From positions 39,210 through 103,209 of the forward strand of contig NZ_WMDZ01000002.1 in assembly GCF_021735935.1 (NCBI RefSeq): a stretch of 64,000 nt of DNA, read 5' to 3'. Position 1 is the stretch's first letter. Each line of letters starts with the position of its first letter. The position numbers were made by a program, and so were the translations under genes. The notes under the pieces were generated by a model. It had not been told where the DNA came from. It saw only the letters and a program-made list of their open reading frames with translations, and did no database searches. This stretch comes from Sulfitobacter sp. M39. Lineage in GTDB: Bacteria > Pseudomonadota > Alphaproteobacteria > Rhodobacterales > Rhodobacteraceae. Below are positions 45,523-54,439 of the stretch, piece by piece.

Positions 45523-47850
45523 CTAAAGCTTCAATCGCCTCAGCCTGAGAGCGTTTGCGATGACCGAGACTGAAGAAAGGCTCATCGCGGCTGCGGCGAT
45601 CATTGGTGACATTAATAGGCCGAAGACCGGGTAGAGGACCCCTGCCGCGATTGGAACACCGAGCGTGTTATAGGCAAACGCCCAGAACAGGTTCTGGCGA
45701 ATGTTGCGGATCGTCGCCACCGCCAGTGTCCGCGCCTTGACGATGCCGTTCAGATCCCCGCGCAACAGCGTGATGCCCGCACTTTCAACCGCCACGTCCG
45801 CGCCCGTACCCATGGCAAGGCCGACGTCCGCTGCGGCCAGGGCTGGCGCGTCGTTGACACCATCACCCGCCATCGCGACCTTTCTGCCTTCGGCGTGCAG
45901 CTCGTCGACCAGCGCCTTCTTATCTTCCGGCAGAACGCCGGCCCGAACCTCGTCGATTCCAAGCCGCTGCGCCACGGCGCTGGCGGTGCGTTCGTTGTCA
46001 CCTGTCGCCATGATGATCCGCAGACCTGCCTCGTGCAGTACCTTGATGGCTTCGGCAGTCGACTCCTTGATCGGGTCGGCCACTGCGACGATGCCGGACA
46101 GCTTACCTTCAATGGCTACGAACATGGCGGTCTTACCCTCGGCCCGTAGAACATCTGCCGCTTCCTCCGCCGTAGATGTGTCGAGAGACATGTCGCGCAT
46201 CATTGCGGTATTTCCAAGTGCGACAGCCCGCCCCAAGACAGTTCCGCGCACGCCTTTTCCGGTCACCGCCTCGAAGTTTTCGGCATTGCCGACCTTGATG
46301 CCCTTCTCCATCGCACCCTCCACGATGGCCTCCGCCAACGGGTGCTCCGAGCCTTTTTCCAGGGCGGCAGCTAGGGTTAGAATGGTTTCCTCGCTTTCGT
46401 CGCCCAGAGCGGCCACATCGGTCAGCTTCGGCTTCCCCTCGGTCAGGGTACCCGTCTTGTCCACGATCAGCGTATCGACCTTGGCCATGCGTTCCAGAGC
46501 TTCGGCGTCCTTGATCAGCACACCCGCCTGTGCACCGCGCCCCGCGGCCGTCGTGATCGAAATCGGGGTCGCCAGACCCAGAGCACAGGGGCAGGCGATG
46601 ATCAGCACCGACACCGCCGAGGCAATGGCAAAGACCAGAGCAGGTTCGGGTCCGAAGCTCAGCCACGCGACGAATGCGAGCAGCGCGATCAGGACAACGG
46701 TCGGCACGAAGTAGGATGAGACCTTGTCGGCAAGACCCTGAATCGGCGCGCGGGACCTACGCGCGTTCGAAACCATCTCGACGATCTGGCTCAGCATCGT
46801 GTCGGCACCCACGCGCGCGGCCTCGATGACAAGGGATCCGTTCTTGTTGATCGTGCCGCCGGTGACGGTATCGCCGGGACCTTTTTCGACCGGCAGGGGT
46901 TCGCCGGTGATCATGCTCTCGTCGATGGACGACGTACCGTCCATGACCGTGGCGTCGACGGGGATCGCGTCGCCTGGGCGGACCCGCAGACGATCCCCCT
47001 CAACGATGTTTTCCAGCGGCGCGTCATACTCTGTGCCGTCGGGCAGGATACGTCGCGCAGTTTTCGGGGCCAGGTCGAGTAGTGCCCGAATGGCATCGCC
47101 GGTCCGTTCCCGCGCCCTCAGCTCCAGAACCTGCCCAACAAAAATCAGGGTGATGATGACAACGGCGGCCTCAAAGTAGGTGCCGACCCCCGCGCCCATC
47201 CGGTAGACCTCCGGAAACACGCCCGGAAGGAACGTAGCCACCAGCGAATAGATGTAGGCCGCACCGACACCGATGGAGATCAGTGTCCACATGGTGGGCG
47301 AGCGGTTCACGATCGACGCCCATCCCCGCTCGAAGAAGGGTTTCGCCGCCCATAGGACGATTGGTGTCGCCAACGCGAACTCGACATAGGTCGCCAGTTG
47401 ATGCCCGATCCAGTCTCGGACGGGCAGACCGACCAACTCACCCATGGTTAGGATGACCAGGGGAACGGCCGCGGCGGCACTGATCCACATGCGGCGGGTG
47501 AAGTCGGTCAGTTCCTCACTGGGTTCATCCGACGGTAACATCGGTTCAAGCGCCATGCCACAGATCGGGCAAGATCCGGGTTCATCACGTACGATTTCAG
47601 GGTGCATCGGGCATGTATACTGCGCGCCTGCTTGTGAGGTCATGCGACGATCCGATGCCTTGCCAGAGGCGTAGTAAACTGGATCAGCCTTGAACTTGGT
47701 GTGGCACCTGTCGGAGCAGAAATAGAAAATTTCACCGTCATAGTCTGCACGGCGTGCGTCCGGAGAAATTGTGACGGACATGCCGCACACCGGATCCACG
47801 GCATGATCCGACGACCGCTCTGACGCATCCTTGCCTACTATCTGATCCAT
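45523..47850 (-). CDS. CopF/SilP-type Cu(I)/Ag(I) P-type ATPase with YHS domain
   Basis: 775 residues from ATG 47850 (GAAAGG upstream). N-terminal YHS domain ([22 protein letters not shown]) and heavy-metal-binding element ([22 protein letters not shown]) in place of HMA domains. Then CPC in [35 protein letters not shown]. Exports copper or silver. Its CueR-type promoter is at 47883-47913; the genes to cusA probably follow on one transcript. Confidence 0.94.
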   Translation of the reverse strand: MDQIVGKDASERSSDHAVDPVCGMSVTISPDARRADYDGEIFYFCSDRCHTKFKADPVYYASGKASDRRMTSQAGAQYTCPMHPEIVRDEPGSCPICGMALEPMLPSDEPSEELTDFTRRMWISAAAAVPLVILTMGELVGLPVRDWIGHQLATYVEFALATPIVLWAAKPFFERGWASIVNRSPTMWTLISIGVGAAYIYSLVATFLPGVFPEVYRMGAGVGTYFEAAVVIITLIFVGQVLELRARERTGDAIRALLDLAPKTARRILPDGTEYDAPLENIVEGDRLRVRPGDAIPVDATVMDGTSSIDESMITGEPLPVEKGPGDTVTGGTINKNGSLVIEAARVGADTMLSQIVEMVSNARRSRAPIQGLADKVSSYFVPTVVLIALLAFVAWLSFGPEPALVFAIASAVSVLIIACPCALGLATPISITTAAGRGAQAGVLIKDAEALERMAKVDTLIVDKTGTLTEGKPKLTDVAALGDESEETILTLAAALEKGSEHPLAEAIVEGAMEKGIKVGNAENFEAVTGKGVRGTVLGRAVALGNTAMMRDMSLDTSTAEEAADVLRAEGKTAMFVAIEGKLSGIVAVADPIKESTAEAIKVLHEAGLRIIMATGDNERTASAVAQRLGIDEVRAGVLPEDKKALVDELHAEGRKVAMAGDGVNDAPALAAADVGLAMGTGADVAVESAGITLLRGDLNGIVKARTLAVATIRNIRQNLFWAFAYNTLGVPIAAGVLYPVFGLLMSPMIAAAAMSLSSVSVIANALRLRRLKL

Positions 47851-47882
47851 TTCCCAGCCTTTCAAAAACTACACTGGGTCCG

Positions 47883-47913
47883 CAAATAGTGCTTCCCGTA
47901 GATGGAAGGTCAA
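47883..47913 (-). promoter_or_regulatory. CueR-type promoter of the P-type ATPase/cusBA operon
   Basis: Minus strand TTGACC (47913-47908), 19-base spacer with dyad CTTCCATCTACGGGAAG, TATTTG (47888-47883), 33 bases before the ATG. Confidence 0.82.
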
Positions 47914-48005
47914 GTCCAATCGCCTCGCTGTCGCGCCCGAACAGTTCAGAGGAGGTACAGTGCTGATTGTGATGGCCTTAAGCACAGAACATCCCAAGAA
48001 ACTTC

Positions 48006-48036
48006 TTGAACCTCTAGCAACTGAAGCTCCTATCTT
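48006..48036 (+). promoter_or_regulatory. ZntR/PbrR-type promoter of the Zn/Cd/Pb ATPase
   Basis: TTGAAC (48006-48011), 19-base spacer starting with CTCTAGCAACTGAAG, TATCTT (48031-48036). Same layout as three other promoters around the MerR gene at 58.8 kb. Confidence 0.78.
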
Positions 48037-48066
48037 TGGCTCAACGCTTATTCTCAGAGGTTTCCC

Positions 48067-50403
48067 ATGTCCCACCACGGTCCAGACACGCATCCGCACG
48101 GTCATCAGGATGATCGCAAAGACACAAAGGCTTGCTGCGGCCAGACGGCCGAAGACACCGCGCAGGTGGCAGCACCTCCACCATCCTCCGGACGCAGTTT
48201 TCGCGTTAACGGGCTGGATTGTGCGGAAGAGGTCGCGATCCTGAACAAGGTCGTCGGGCCGGAAGTCGGCGGCAGCGAGCATCTGGCCTTCGATGTGATC
48301 AACGGGCGCATGACCATCCTCAAAAGCGCCAAACCGCTCAGCGACGATAAGATCATCAAGATCGTCGGGTCGACTGGGATGAGCGCGAAGATGTGGGATG
48401 CTGAAAGCGCCGAAGCGGACCAGGCGGCCCATTTCGCACGTCAACGCCTCTTCACCGGGCTCAGCGGCGGCTTCTGGGCCGCGGGGTTCCTTTACCACAT
48501 CGTCGAGACGGGGGCGGGCGGCGCGCTGCGGCTCTTCTCCGGTCATGGCGAGACGTCTATGCCTCTGGTCGAGATGGGGCTGTTCATGCTGGCGGTGGTG
48601 TTCGGAGCCTGGCTGGTCGCCCCCAAAGCATGGTCCGCCGCGCGTAGATTTTCGCCTGACATGAATTTGCTGATGATCGTCGCCGTGGCCGGGGCGATCG
48701 GTCTGGGCGAGTTTTTCGAGGCGGCAACGGTCGCATTCTTCTTTGCTCTGTCCCTCGCTCTCGAATCCTGGAGCGTGGGGCGTGCGCGCAACGCGGTCTC
48801 GGCCCTGTTGGACCTAGCACCACCCACGGCGCGCGTCATTCGTGACGACGGATCGGAGACCGATGTTCCTGCGGCTCAGGTTGCGATCGGTGACCGCTTC
48901 GTGGTGCGCGGCGGAGACCGTATCCCGCTCGACGGAGAGGTGACCGAGGGTCGCGGCGATGTTGATCAGGCTCCGATTACCGGGGAAAGTGCTCTTGTGG
49001 CAAAGGAAACTGGCGATGAAGTGTATGCCGGAACGATCAACGGCGACGGCACACTGACGGTCAGGGCCACCAAGGCCGCAGGCGATACCGTGCTCTCGAA
49101 AATCATCCGTATGGTAGGCGACGCTCATTCGCGCCGCGCCGAGGTTGAACAGTGGGTCACAAAGTTCGCCCGCATCTACACGCCTATTGTCATGGTGCTG
49201 GCGGTTCTAATCGCCGTCGTTCCACCGCTGCTGTTCGCGGGGGCATGGAATTATTGGTTCTACAATGCACTGGTTCTCCTGGTAATCGCTTGCCCCTGTG
49301 CGCTCGTGATTTCTACGCCGGTCTCCATCGTCGCTTCGCTCGCGGCCTCGGCACGCAATGGCGTGCTGATCAAGGGCGGTGCCTATGTGGAGGCGCCGTC
49401 ACGCCTGACAGCTCTGGCAATGGACAAGACCGGGACGATCACCATGGGAGAACCGGAGGTCGCGGGTCTGCATCCCTTGGGCGGCACGGCCGAGCGCGAC
49501 CTTCTGAGCGCCGCTGTCGCGCTGGAAGCCCGCTCTTCGCATCCTCTCGCGCGGGCCATCCTGGTGCGCGGCGAACGCGATGGGCTGACGCAGTCGGCGG
49601 CTACCGACACCCAAACGGTGCCGGGCCGCGGTGTCGAGGGAACCTGGGAGGGTCAGCCCGTCTGGCTCGGTTCGGATCGATTTGCGACCGAGAAGGGGCT
49701 TGGCGAAGCGATCCCCCGCGACCTGCTGGAACGGATCGAAGGGGCTGGCAGCACACTCGTGGCCGTAGGCTCCGGAAGCCGCCTGCTGGGCCTGATCGAA
49801 CTGCGCGACCGTATCCGCCCGGATGCGAAGGGGGTCGTGGCGCGTCTGCATGCCCAAGGCGTGCAAAAGATCATCATGCTGACCGGCGACAATGAACGCA
49901 CGGCGCGCGCCGTGGCGGCGGAAGTCGGCATCGATGAGGTTCGCGCAGAACTGCTGCCAGAAGACAAGGTGGCGGCAATCGAAGAACTGGTTGCCAGTTA
50001 CGATGTCGTGGCAATGATCGGAGATGGTGTGAATGACGCACCTGCCATGGCGCGGGCGCATTTCGCCATCGCCATGGGTGCGGTCGGATCGGATGCCGCC
50101 ATTGAGACCGCCGATATCGCCCTGATGACGGACGACATCGCCAAGGTGCCATGGCTGATAGGCCATTCCCGCCGCACCATGAACGTCATCCATCAGAACA
50201 TCGCTATTGCGCTTGCGACGAAGGCGCTGTTCGTCGGGCTGACAGCGTTCGGCATGGCAACAATGTGGGGTGCCATCGCTGCGGATGTCGGCGTTTCGCT
50301 GCTGGTTGTCGCCAACGCGCTCAGGCTGCTCCGGGCCAAGAAGGACCGGCCAGACGGGTCCGGGGGAGAGAAAGTGGGAGAGAAGATGGCGCACGGCCAT
50401 TGA
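48067..50403 (+). CDS. zntA: ZntA/CadA-type Zn/Cd/Pb-exporting P-type ATPase
   Basis: 778 residues. His/Cys-rich start (MSHHGPDTHPHGHQDD, ACC), a divergent HMA domain with GLDCAEEVAIL typical of Zn/Cd/Pb pumps, CPC in IACPCALVISTPVS (the VISTP following CPCAL is characteristic of the Zn group), DKTGTITMG, and [11 protein letters not shown]. Exports divalent soft metals. Diverges from the copper ATPase gene across a 216-base region with one promoter of each MerR type. Confidence 0.93.
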   Translation: MSHHGPDTHPHGHQDDRKDTKACCGQTAEDTAQVAAPPPSSGRSFRVNGLDCAEEVAILNKVVGPEVGGSEHLAFDVINGRMTILKSAKPLSDDKIIKIVGSTGMSAKMWDAESAEADQAAHFARQRLFTGLSGGFWAAGFLYHIVETGAGGALRLFSGHGETSMPLVEMGLFMLAVVFGAWLVAPKAWSAARRFSPDMNLLMIVAVAGAIGLGEFFEAATVAFFFALSLALESWSVGRARNAVSALLDLAPPTARVIRDDGSETDVPAAQVAIGDRFVVRGGDRIPLDGEVTEGRGDVDQAPITGESALVAKETGDEVYAGTINGDGTLTVRATKAAGDTVLSKIIRMVGDAHSRRAEVEQWVTKFARIYTPIVMVLAVLIAVVPPLLFAGAWNYWFYNALVLLVIACPCALVISTPVSIVASLAASARNGVLIKGGAYVEAPSRLTALAMDKTGTITMGEPEVAGLHPLGGTAERDLLSAAVALEARSSHPLARAILVRGERDGLTQSAATDTQTVPGRGVEGTWEGQPVWLGSDRFATEKGLGEAIPRDLLERIEGAGSTLVAVGSGSRLLGLIELRDRIRPDAKGVVARLHAQGVQKIIMLTGDNERTARAVAAEVGIDEVRAELLPEDKVAAIEELVASYDVVAMIGDGVNDAPAMARAHFAIAMGAVGSDAAIETADIALMTDDIAKVPWLIGHSRRTMNVIHQNIAIALATKALFVGLTAFGMATMWGAIAADVGVSLLVVANALRLLRAKKDRPDGSGGEKVGEKMAHGH

Positions 50404-50464
50404 TTGATCAAGCATACCGATACCGATATGAGTGGACAGGTAAAAAGATCGAGCGGACGACATG

Positions 50465-50965
50465 ATGAAAACGACACGACGAACGGCACTCTTGGGCGGA
50501 CTTGCACTTGGCCTTGCAGGGTGCGCCAGCAAATTCCGAACCTACGATGGGCCCGAGGTCACCCGGTTGCAGATGTTCAAAGGTGACCGGAACCTGTTCC
50601 TGTTCAACAATACCTCGGTCCTGAAAGCCTACAGGATAGACCTCGGTTTCGCGCCCGAGGGGCCCAAGCAGTTCGAGGGTGACGGGAAAACGCCCGAAGG
50701 GGCTTATACCGTCGACCGACGCAATCCCGACAGTCTGTTCCATCTCTCCATCGGAATCTCTTATCCGAACGAGGCCGATATCGCCTTCGCCGCTGCACAG
50801 GGACGTGAGCCAGGCGGCGACATTTTCATCCATGGCGGGCCACGACCCGGGATCGACGCGATCAAGCCAGACTGGACGGCGGGTTGCATCGCGGTGTCGG
50901 ACCGCGAAATTGAGGATATCTACGCGATGGTGCGGGACGGGACGCCGATCGACATATTCGCCTAG
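50465..50965 (+). CDS. L,D-transpeptidase family lipoprotein
   Basis: 166 residues from ATG 50465 (50462 also possible). Tat-like RR and lipobox (LGLAGC). YkuD domain with FIHGGPRPG and WTAGCIAVSD, the His and Cys of the catalytic motif. Crosslinks peptidoglycan or lipoproteins in the periplasm. Lies 61 bases after the Zn/Cd/Pb ATPase on the same strand. Two further copies occur at 62.7 and 63.7 kb. Confidence 0.85.
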   Translation: MKTTRRTALLGGLALGLAGCASKFRTYDGPEVTRLQMFKGDRNLFLFNNTSVLKAYRIDLGFAPEGPKQFEGDGKTPEGAYTVDRRNPDSLFHLSIGISYPNEADIAFAAAQGREPGGDIFIHGGPRPGIDAIKPDWTAGCIAVSDREIEDIYAMVRDGTPIDIFA

Positions 50966-50990
50966 CGCCTATCCGGCCTTGGACGGCGGT

Positions 50991-51155
50991 TCATAGAACC
51001 CGTGCAAGAACGATCGAGGCGAACAACGCCAGGAGTCCGAATGCGATCGCGGAACTTGCCGCGTACTGGGCGATGTCCAGCCTGTTGCCGCCACACTTCT
51101 TGGCGAGATATCCGCCCCATGCGGCGCCGACCAATGCTCCGAAGATCACGATCAT
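50991..51155 (-). CDS. 54-residue membrane protein coupled to lnt
   Basis: Start ATG 51155 overlaps the lnt stop (ATGA). Two hydrophobic spans (residues 2-15 and 29-52) separated by YLAKKCGGNRLDIAQY. No family recognised. Last gene of the long envelope operon; the coupling suggests a small partner of the acyltransferase. Confidence 0.6.
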   Translation of the reverse strand: MIVIFGALVGAAWGGYLAKKCGGNRLDIAQYAASSAIAFGLLALFASIVLARVL

Positions 51156-52687
51156 GGTGCCTTTTCCTTTCCAATAGTCAACCCAATGGCACCCGCGATG
51201 CACGCTGCCAAAACGAGCAGGAACATCATCTGCCCGTATTTCGCGAATGGCGTGGCCGGGAGCGCAACTGGCAAGCAGGCGTCCAGCACGCCGGTCTCAT
51301 CGAGCCCGAGCCGGGCGACGATCCGGCCGTACCCATCGATAACTGCTGAAATGCCCGTGTTGGCCGCGCGAACCAAAGGCAGCCCCTCTTCGACCGCGCG
51401 CATCCTGGCAGAGGCCAGATGTTGCCGGGGACCGAGAGACGCACCGAACCAAGCGTCATTGGTGGCGTTGAATATCCAGTCCGGACGCGAAGCGGCGTCT
51501 ACGACACGTCCCGGAAAAATGGCCTCGTAGCAGATCGAAAGGCCGACCGGAGATAAACCGGGTAGCTCAACGGTCTGGGGTCCGGTACCGGGCGTGAAGT
51601 CCCCAAGCCCTGCGGTCAATCGCTGGATCGGAAGAAAACTCCGCAGGGGAACGTATTCCCCGAACGGCACGAGGTGATGCTTGGCGTATCGCGTGACGAT
51701 CTGTCCGGTCTGATCGACTGCGAGGATCGAATTTCTGTAGCGTGTGCCAGTGCCGTCCGACTCGCGCGTCTGTGCACCGGTCAGAAGAACGCGGCCCTCA
51801 GGCAGACGTTCGGCAATTCGACCCAACATTTCAGGATTCTCATCAAGATAACCGGGAAATGCGCTTTCGGGCCAGAGAAGGACGTCGAAGCTGCCAGACT
51901 GCGCAGACAGGTCCAGATAGCGGGATATGTTCCGTTCGCGGAACGCGGGGTCCCATTTCTCCGTCTGAGGAATGTTTCCCTGAACGATCCTGACGGTTGT
52001 GTCTGTTGGCGGTGTGGTGGCCATAAGGCGAACCGTACCGAGGGTTCCGGCACCCCCCACCACCGACATGAAAACAAATGCGGCGAACGCATTTTGCCGA
52101 CGATTCCGCATGAGGAGCGTTACGGGCAGGACCGACAGCAGAACTGTGACGAGGCCAAGTCCGTAGCTGCCAACCCATGCGGCCATTTGGCGTGGAATAT
52201 CGTAGTCGGCCCATGCATAGGCGATCAGGTTCCAGGGAAAGCCTGTCAGCATGGTGCCGCGCAGCCATTCCGAAACCGACCAGCAGACCGCGAAGATCAA
52301 TGCGCCGGAGACACCTTTCGTCCTGCTCCATGCGAACGCTGCCATTGCCGCCGCCGGAAACAGCGCAAGGCCGGCGGCCAGTCCAGCCACCGCAGGAACG
52401 GCCATCCAGCCGAGCCGCTCCGCGTCGACAAAAAAGCTCTCCGCGATCCAGGACAATCCGAACAGGAAGAAGCCAACGCCGAACGCCCATCCGGCAAGTC
52501 CGGCCCGCATGCGGCTCTCTCCGACCGTGAGGAGATACAGCGCGCCAAACGCGACGGGCAAAAGCACCGGCATCGAGAATGGTGGCAGAGCGAGAACCGC
52601 CAAAGCGCCGAGGCCGAATGCACAGAATGTGAGGATGATACCTGACATTCCGGAAATGCGGAGAACAGTGATGCCGATTGAAATCAC
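51152..52687 (-). CDS. lnt: Apolipoprotein N-acyltransferase
   Basis: 511 residues from GTG 52687 (an inner ATG at 52648 is possible). Six to seven N-terminal spans, then the nitrilase-like domain with the catalytic set Glu (LLWPESAFPGY), Lys (AKHHLVPFGEYVPL) and Cys (GLSICYEAIFPG). Adds the third acyl chain to lipoproteins in the inner membrane. Normally a single chromosomal housekeeping gene; here it follows lspA in a metal-regulated operon, so it is likely an extra copy. Confidence 0.9.
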   Translation of the reverse strand: MISIGITVLRISGMSGIILTFCAFGLGALAVLALPPFSMPVLLPVAFGALYLLTVGESRMRAGLAGWAFGVGFFLFGLSWIAESFFVDAERLGWMAVPAVAGLAAGLALFPAAAMAAFAWSRTKGVSGALIFAVCWSVSEWLRGTMLTGFPWNLIAYAWADYDIPRQMAAWVGSYGLGLVTVLLSVLPVTLLMRNRRQNAFAAFVFMSVVGGAGTLGTVRLMATTPPTDTTVRIVQGNIPQTEKWDPAFRERNISRYLDLSAQSGSFDVLLWPESAFPGYLDENPEMLGRIAERLPEGRVLLTGAQTRESDGTGTRYRNSILAVDQTGQIVTRYAKHHLVPFGEYVPLRSFLPIQRLTAGLGDFTPGTGPQTVELPGLSPVGLSICYEAIFPGRVVDAASRPDWIFNATNDAWFGASLGPRQHLASARMRAVEEGLPLVRAANTGISAVIDGYGRIVARLGLDETGVLDACLPVALPATPFAKYGQMMFLLVLAACIAGAIGLTIGKEKAP

Positions 52688-52693
52688 CGAGAT

Positions 52694-53170
52694 CTATCTT
52701 GAGGTTTCGGACGCAGCGACCTTTTCGCGCCCCGAGAAGATCAGCAAAATCCCGACGCCGCAGACCACGAAGACATCCGCGAGGTTGAACGCTGGCCAAT
52801 GCACCGTTCCGAGATAGAAATCCAGAAAATCGGTCACCCCTTCAAAGCGAAGACGATCGACGATATTCCCAAGAGCGCCGCCGATCACCATGCCGTAGGC
52901 AACCGCCTCGGCTGCCTGCGTTGCCCGGATCAGTGAAACGACGAGGAACAGAACGACGGCGGTGGCGACCAATGCAAGGACCCACCACGGCACATTTTGA
53001 GAGAACCCAAAGGTCACGCCGTAGTTGCGGTGGAAGATCAGGTTGAAGCCGGGGAATACAGCGACGCCGGTGGCGAGCGCTTCTGCGTTCGCAAGCACGA
53101 ACGCCTTCGATGCCTGATCGGCGGCGAGCGCCGCGACAGCCGTGCAAATGCCAATGGAACGAATTGCCAT
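52694..53170 (-). CDS. lspA: Signal peptidase II (LspA)
   Basis: 158 residues, four spans. Catalytic Asp residues lie in GGALGNIVDRL and FNLADVFVVCG; the HRNYGVTFGF box replaces the more usual N-x-GAAFG. Cleaves prolipoprotein signal peptides. LspA homologues (PbrC) are known parts of lead-resistance operons, which supports a metal-linked copy. Three bases after the ZIP gene, six before lnt. Confidence 0.9.
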   Translation of the reverse strand: MAIRSIGICTAVAALAADQASKAFVLANAEALATGVAVFPGFNLIFHRNYGVTFGFSQNVPWWVLALVATAVVLFLVVSLIRATQAAEAVAYGMVIGGALGNIVDRLRFEGVTDFLDFYLGTVHWPAFNLADVFVVCGVGILLIFSGREKVAASETSR

Positions 53171-53173
53171 GCG

Positions 53174-53965
53174 TCATCCCAACCAGACATCGAGGAACAG
53201 CATGACGACGAGCCCGATCGCGAGCCCGGTCGTCGCCTGCTTCTGGTGGCCGCTGCGATGGGTTTCGGGGATGATCTCGTGGCTGATGACGTAAAGCATC
53301 GCGCCCGCTGCGAAGGCCAAGCCCCAAGGCAGCAGAGGTTCTGCCACGACAATTACCGCAGCACCCAGGAAACCGGTGACGGGTTCGACCAGTCCGGTCA
53401 GTGCTGCGATGCCGAACGCACGGCCCGCCGAGTATCGCTCGCCCAGTAGGGCGACTGCAACAGCCAGCCCTTCAGGCGCATTCTGCAATCCGATCCCGAG
53501 AGCGACGGGAAATCCGCCTGTAAAACCATCAGCTCCGAACGCAACGCCGACGGCCAAACCCTCCGGCGCATTGTGGATCGTGATGGCGATGATGAAGAGC
53601 CAGACACGGCGCAGCGAGACCGCCTCCGGGCCTTCGCGCCCGCTGCTGAAATGCTCATGCGGGATCATTTCGTTCATCATGGCGACCGCGCCCATGCCCA
53701 TCAGGATCGCAGCACAGACGATCAGCGCCGGTATCGCGCCATCCCCGTATCGGCCCTCCGCTGCGTCGAGTGCCGGTATGATGAGAGAAAAGAAAGACGC
53801 GGCAAGCATGACCCCGGCGGCAAAGCCGAGCGAAATATCGCGCCATTTGCGTGACGGGGTCTTGCCGAGAAGCACGGGCGCCGCCCCGACGGCGGTCATG
53901 AGACCGGCGGCCAGGCTGCCTAGAAAGCCCAGTGCGACTGGTGAGAGTGTTGTGATTTGCTCCAC
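53174..53965 (-). CDS. ZIP-family metal permease (GufA/ZupT type)
   Basis: 263 residues, eight spans. Metal-site motifs IITIHNAPEGLAVGV (as AITIHNAPEGLA) and GIGLQNAPEGLAVAV; a cytosolic loop with HEHFSSGRE. ZIP proteins bring divalent metal into the cytoplasm. Presence in an efflux island suggests balance of Zn or related ions. One base after the DUF411 stop. Confidence 0.88.
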   Translation of the reverse strand: MEQITTLSPVALGFLGSLAAGLMTAVGAAPVLLGKTPSRKWRDISLGFAAGVMLAASFFSLIIPALDAAEGRYGDGAIPALIVCAAILMGMGAVAMMNEMIPHEHFSSGREGPEAVSLRRVWLFIIAITIHNAPEGLAVGVAFGADGFTGGFPVALGIGLQNAPEGLAVAVALLGERYSAGRAFGIAALTGLVEPVTGFLGAAVIVVAEPLLPWGLAFAAGAMLYVISHEIIPETHRSGHQKQATTGLAIGLVVMLFLDVWLG

Positions 53966-53966
53966 T

Positions 53967-54419
53967 TTAACTCGCCGGATAGGACGAAAAGATCTCAGTG
54001 GAGCCGTCGGATTTCACCAGAAAGACATCGTAGGCTTCGGCATCGTCGCCGAAATCCATGCCGGGCGAGCCGATGGGCATGCCGGGCACGGCCAGGCCTA
54101 TGGCATCGGGACGTTCTTCAAGCAGTCGAGTAATATCGGCTGGCGGAACGTGACCCTCGATGGTGTAGCCTTCGACGGTCGCCGTGTGACAGGAGAACAT
54201 ATCGACGGGAATACCGCGATCCATTTTCAGACGGATCAACGCCCCGCCCATATTCTCACCTTCAGGAGCGAACCCGGCATCGGACAGCTTTTCCATCCAG
54301 GCAAGGCAACAACCGCAGCCGCGCGTCTTTCCGACGTGGATAGCGGTCTGGGCGGTTACTGCCGTCGCGGCACCAATCATGAGGGTCGCAGCGGCCAAGG
54401 TTTGAAACCTGTTTTTCAT
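53967..54419 (-). CDS. DUF411 protein, second copy
   Basis: 150 residues from ATG 54419 (GGAATTCC region; GAAAGG upstream). Signal peptide, then TRGCGCCLAWMEKLSDAGF, MFSCHTATVEGYTIEGHVP and VPGMPIGSPGMDFGDD. Shares the CGCC/CH/GMP ligands of the copy at 20.8 kb but differs in the linking segments, so it is not a recent duplicate. Confidence 0.87.
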   Translation of the reverse strand: MKNRFQTLAAATLMIGAATAVTAQTAIHVGKTRGCGCCLAWMEKLSDAGFAPEGENMGGALIRLKMDRGIPVDMFSCHTATVEGYTIEGHVPPADITRLLEERPDAIGLAVPGMPIGSPGMDFGDDAEAYDVFLVKSDGSTEIFSSYPAS

Positions 54420-54439
54420 CGGAATTCCTTTCAAATCAG

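Noticed and set aside
45701..46714. 337-residue plus-strand frame inside the second copper ATPase
   Set aside because: Same kind of antisense shadow; no start signals or domain.
49399..50532. 377-residue minus-strand frame inside zntA
   Set aside because: His/Arg-rich antisense shadow; the plus frame has all P-type ATPase motifs.
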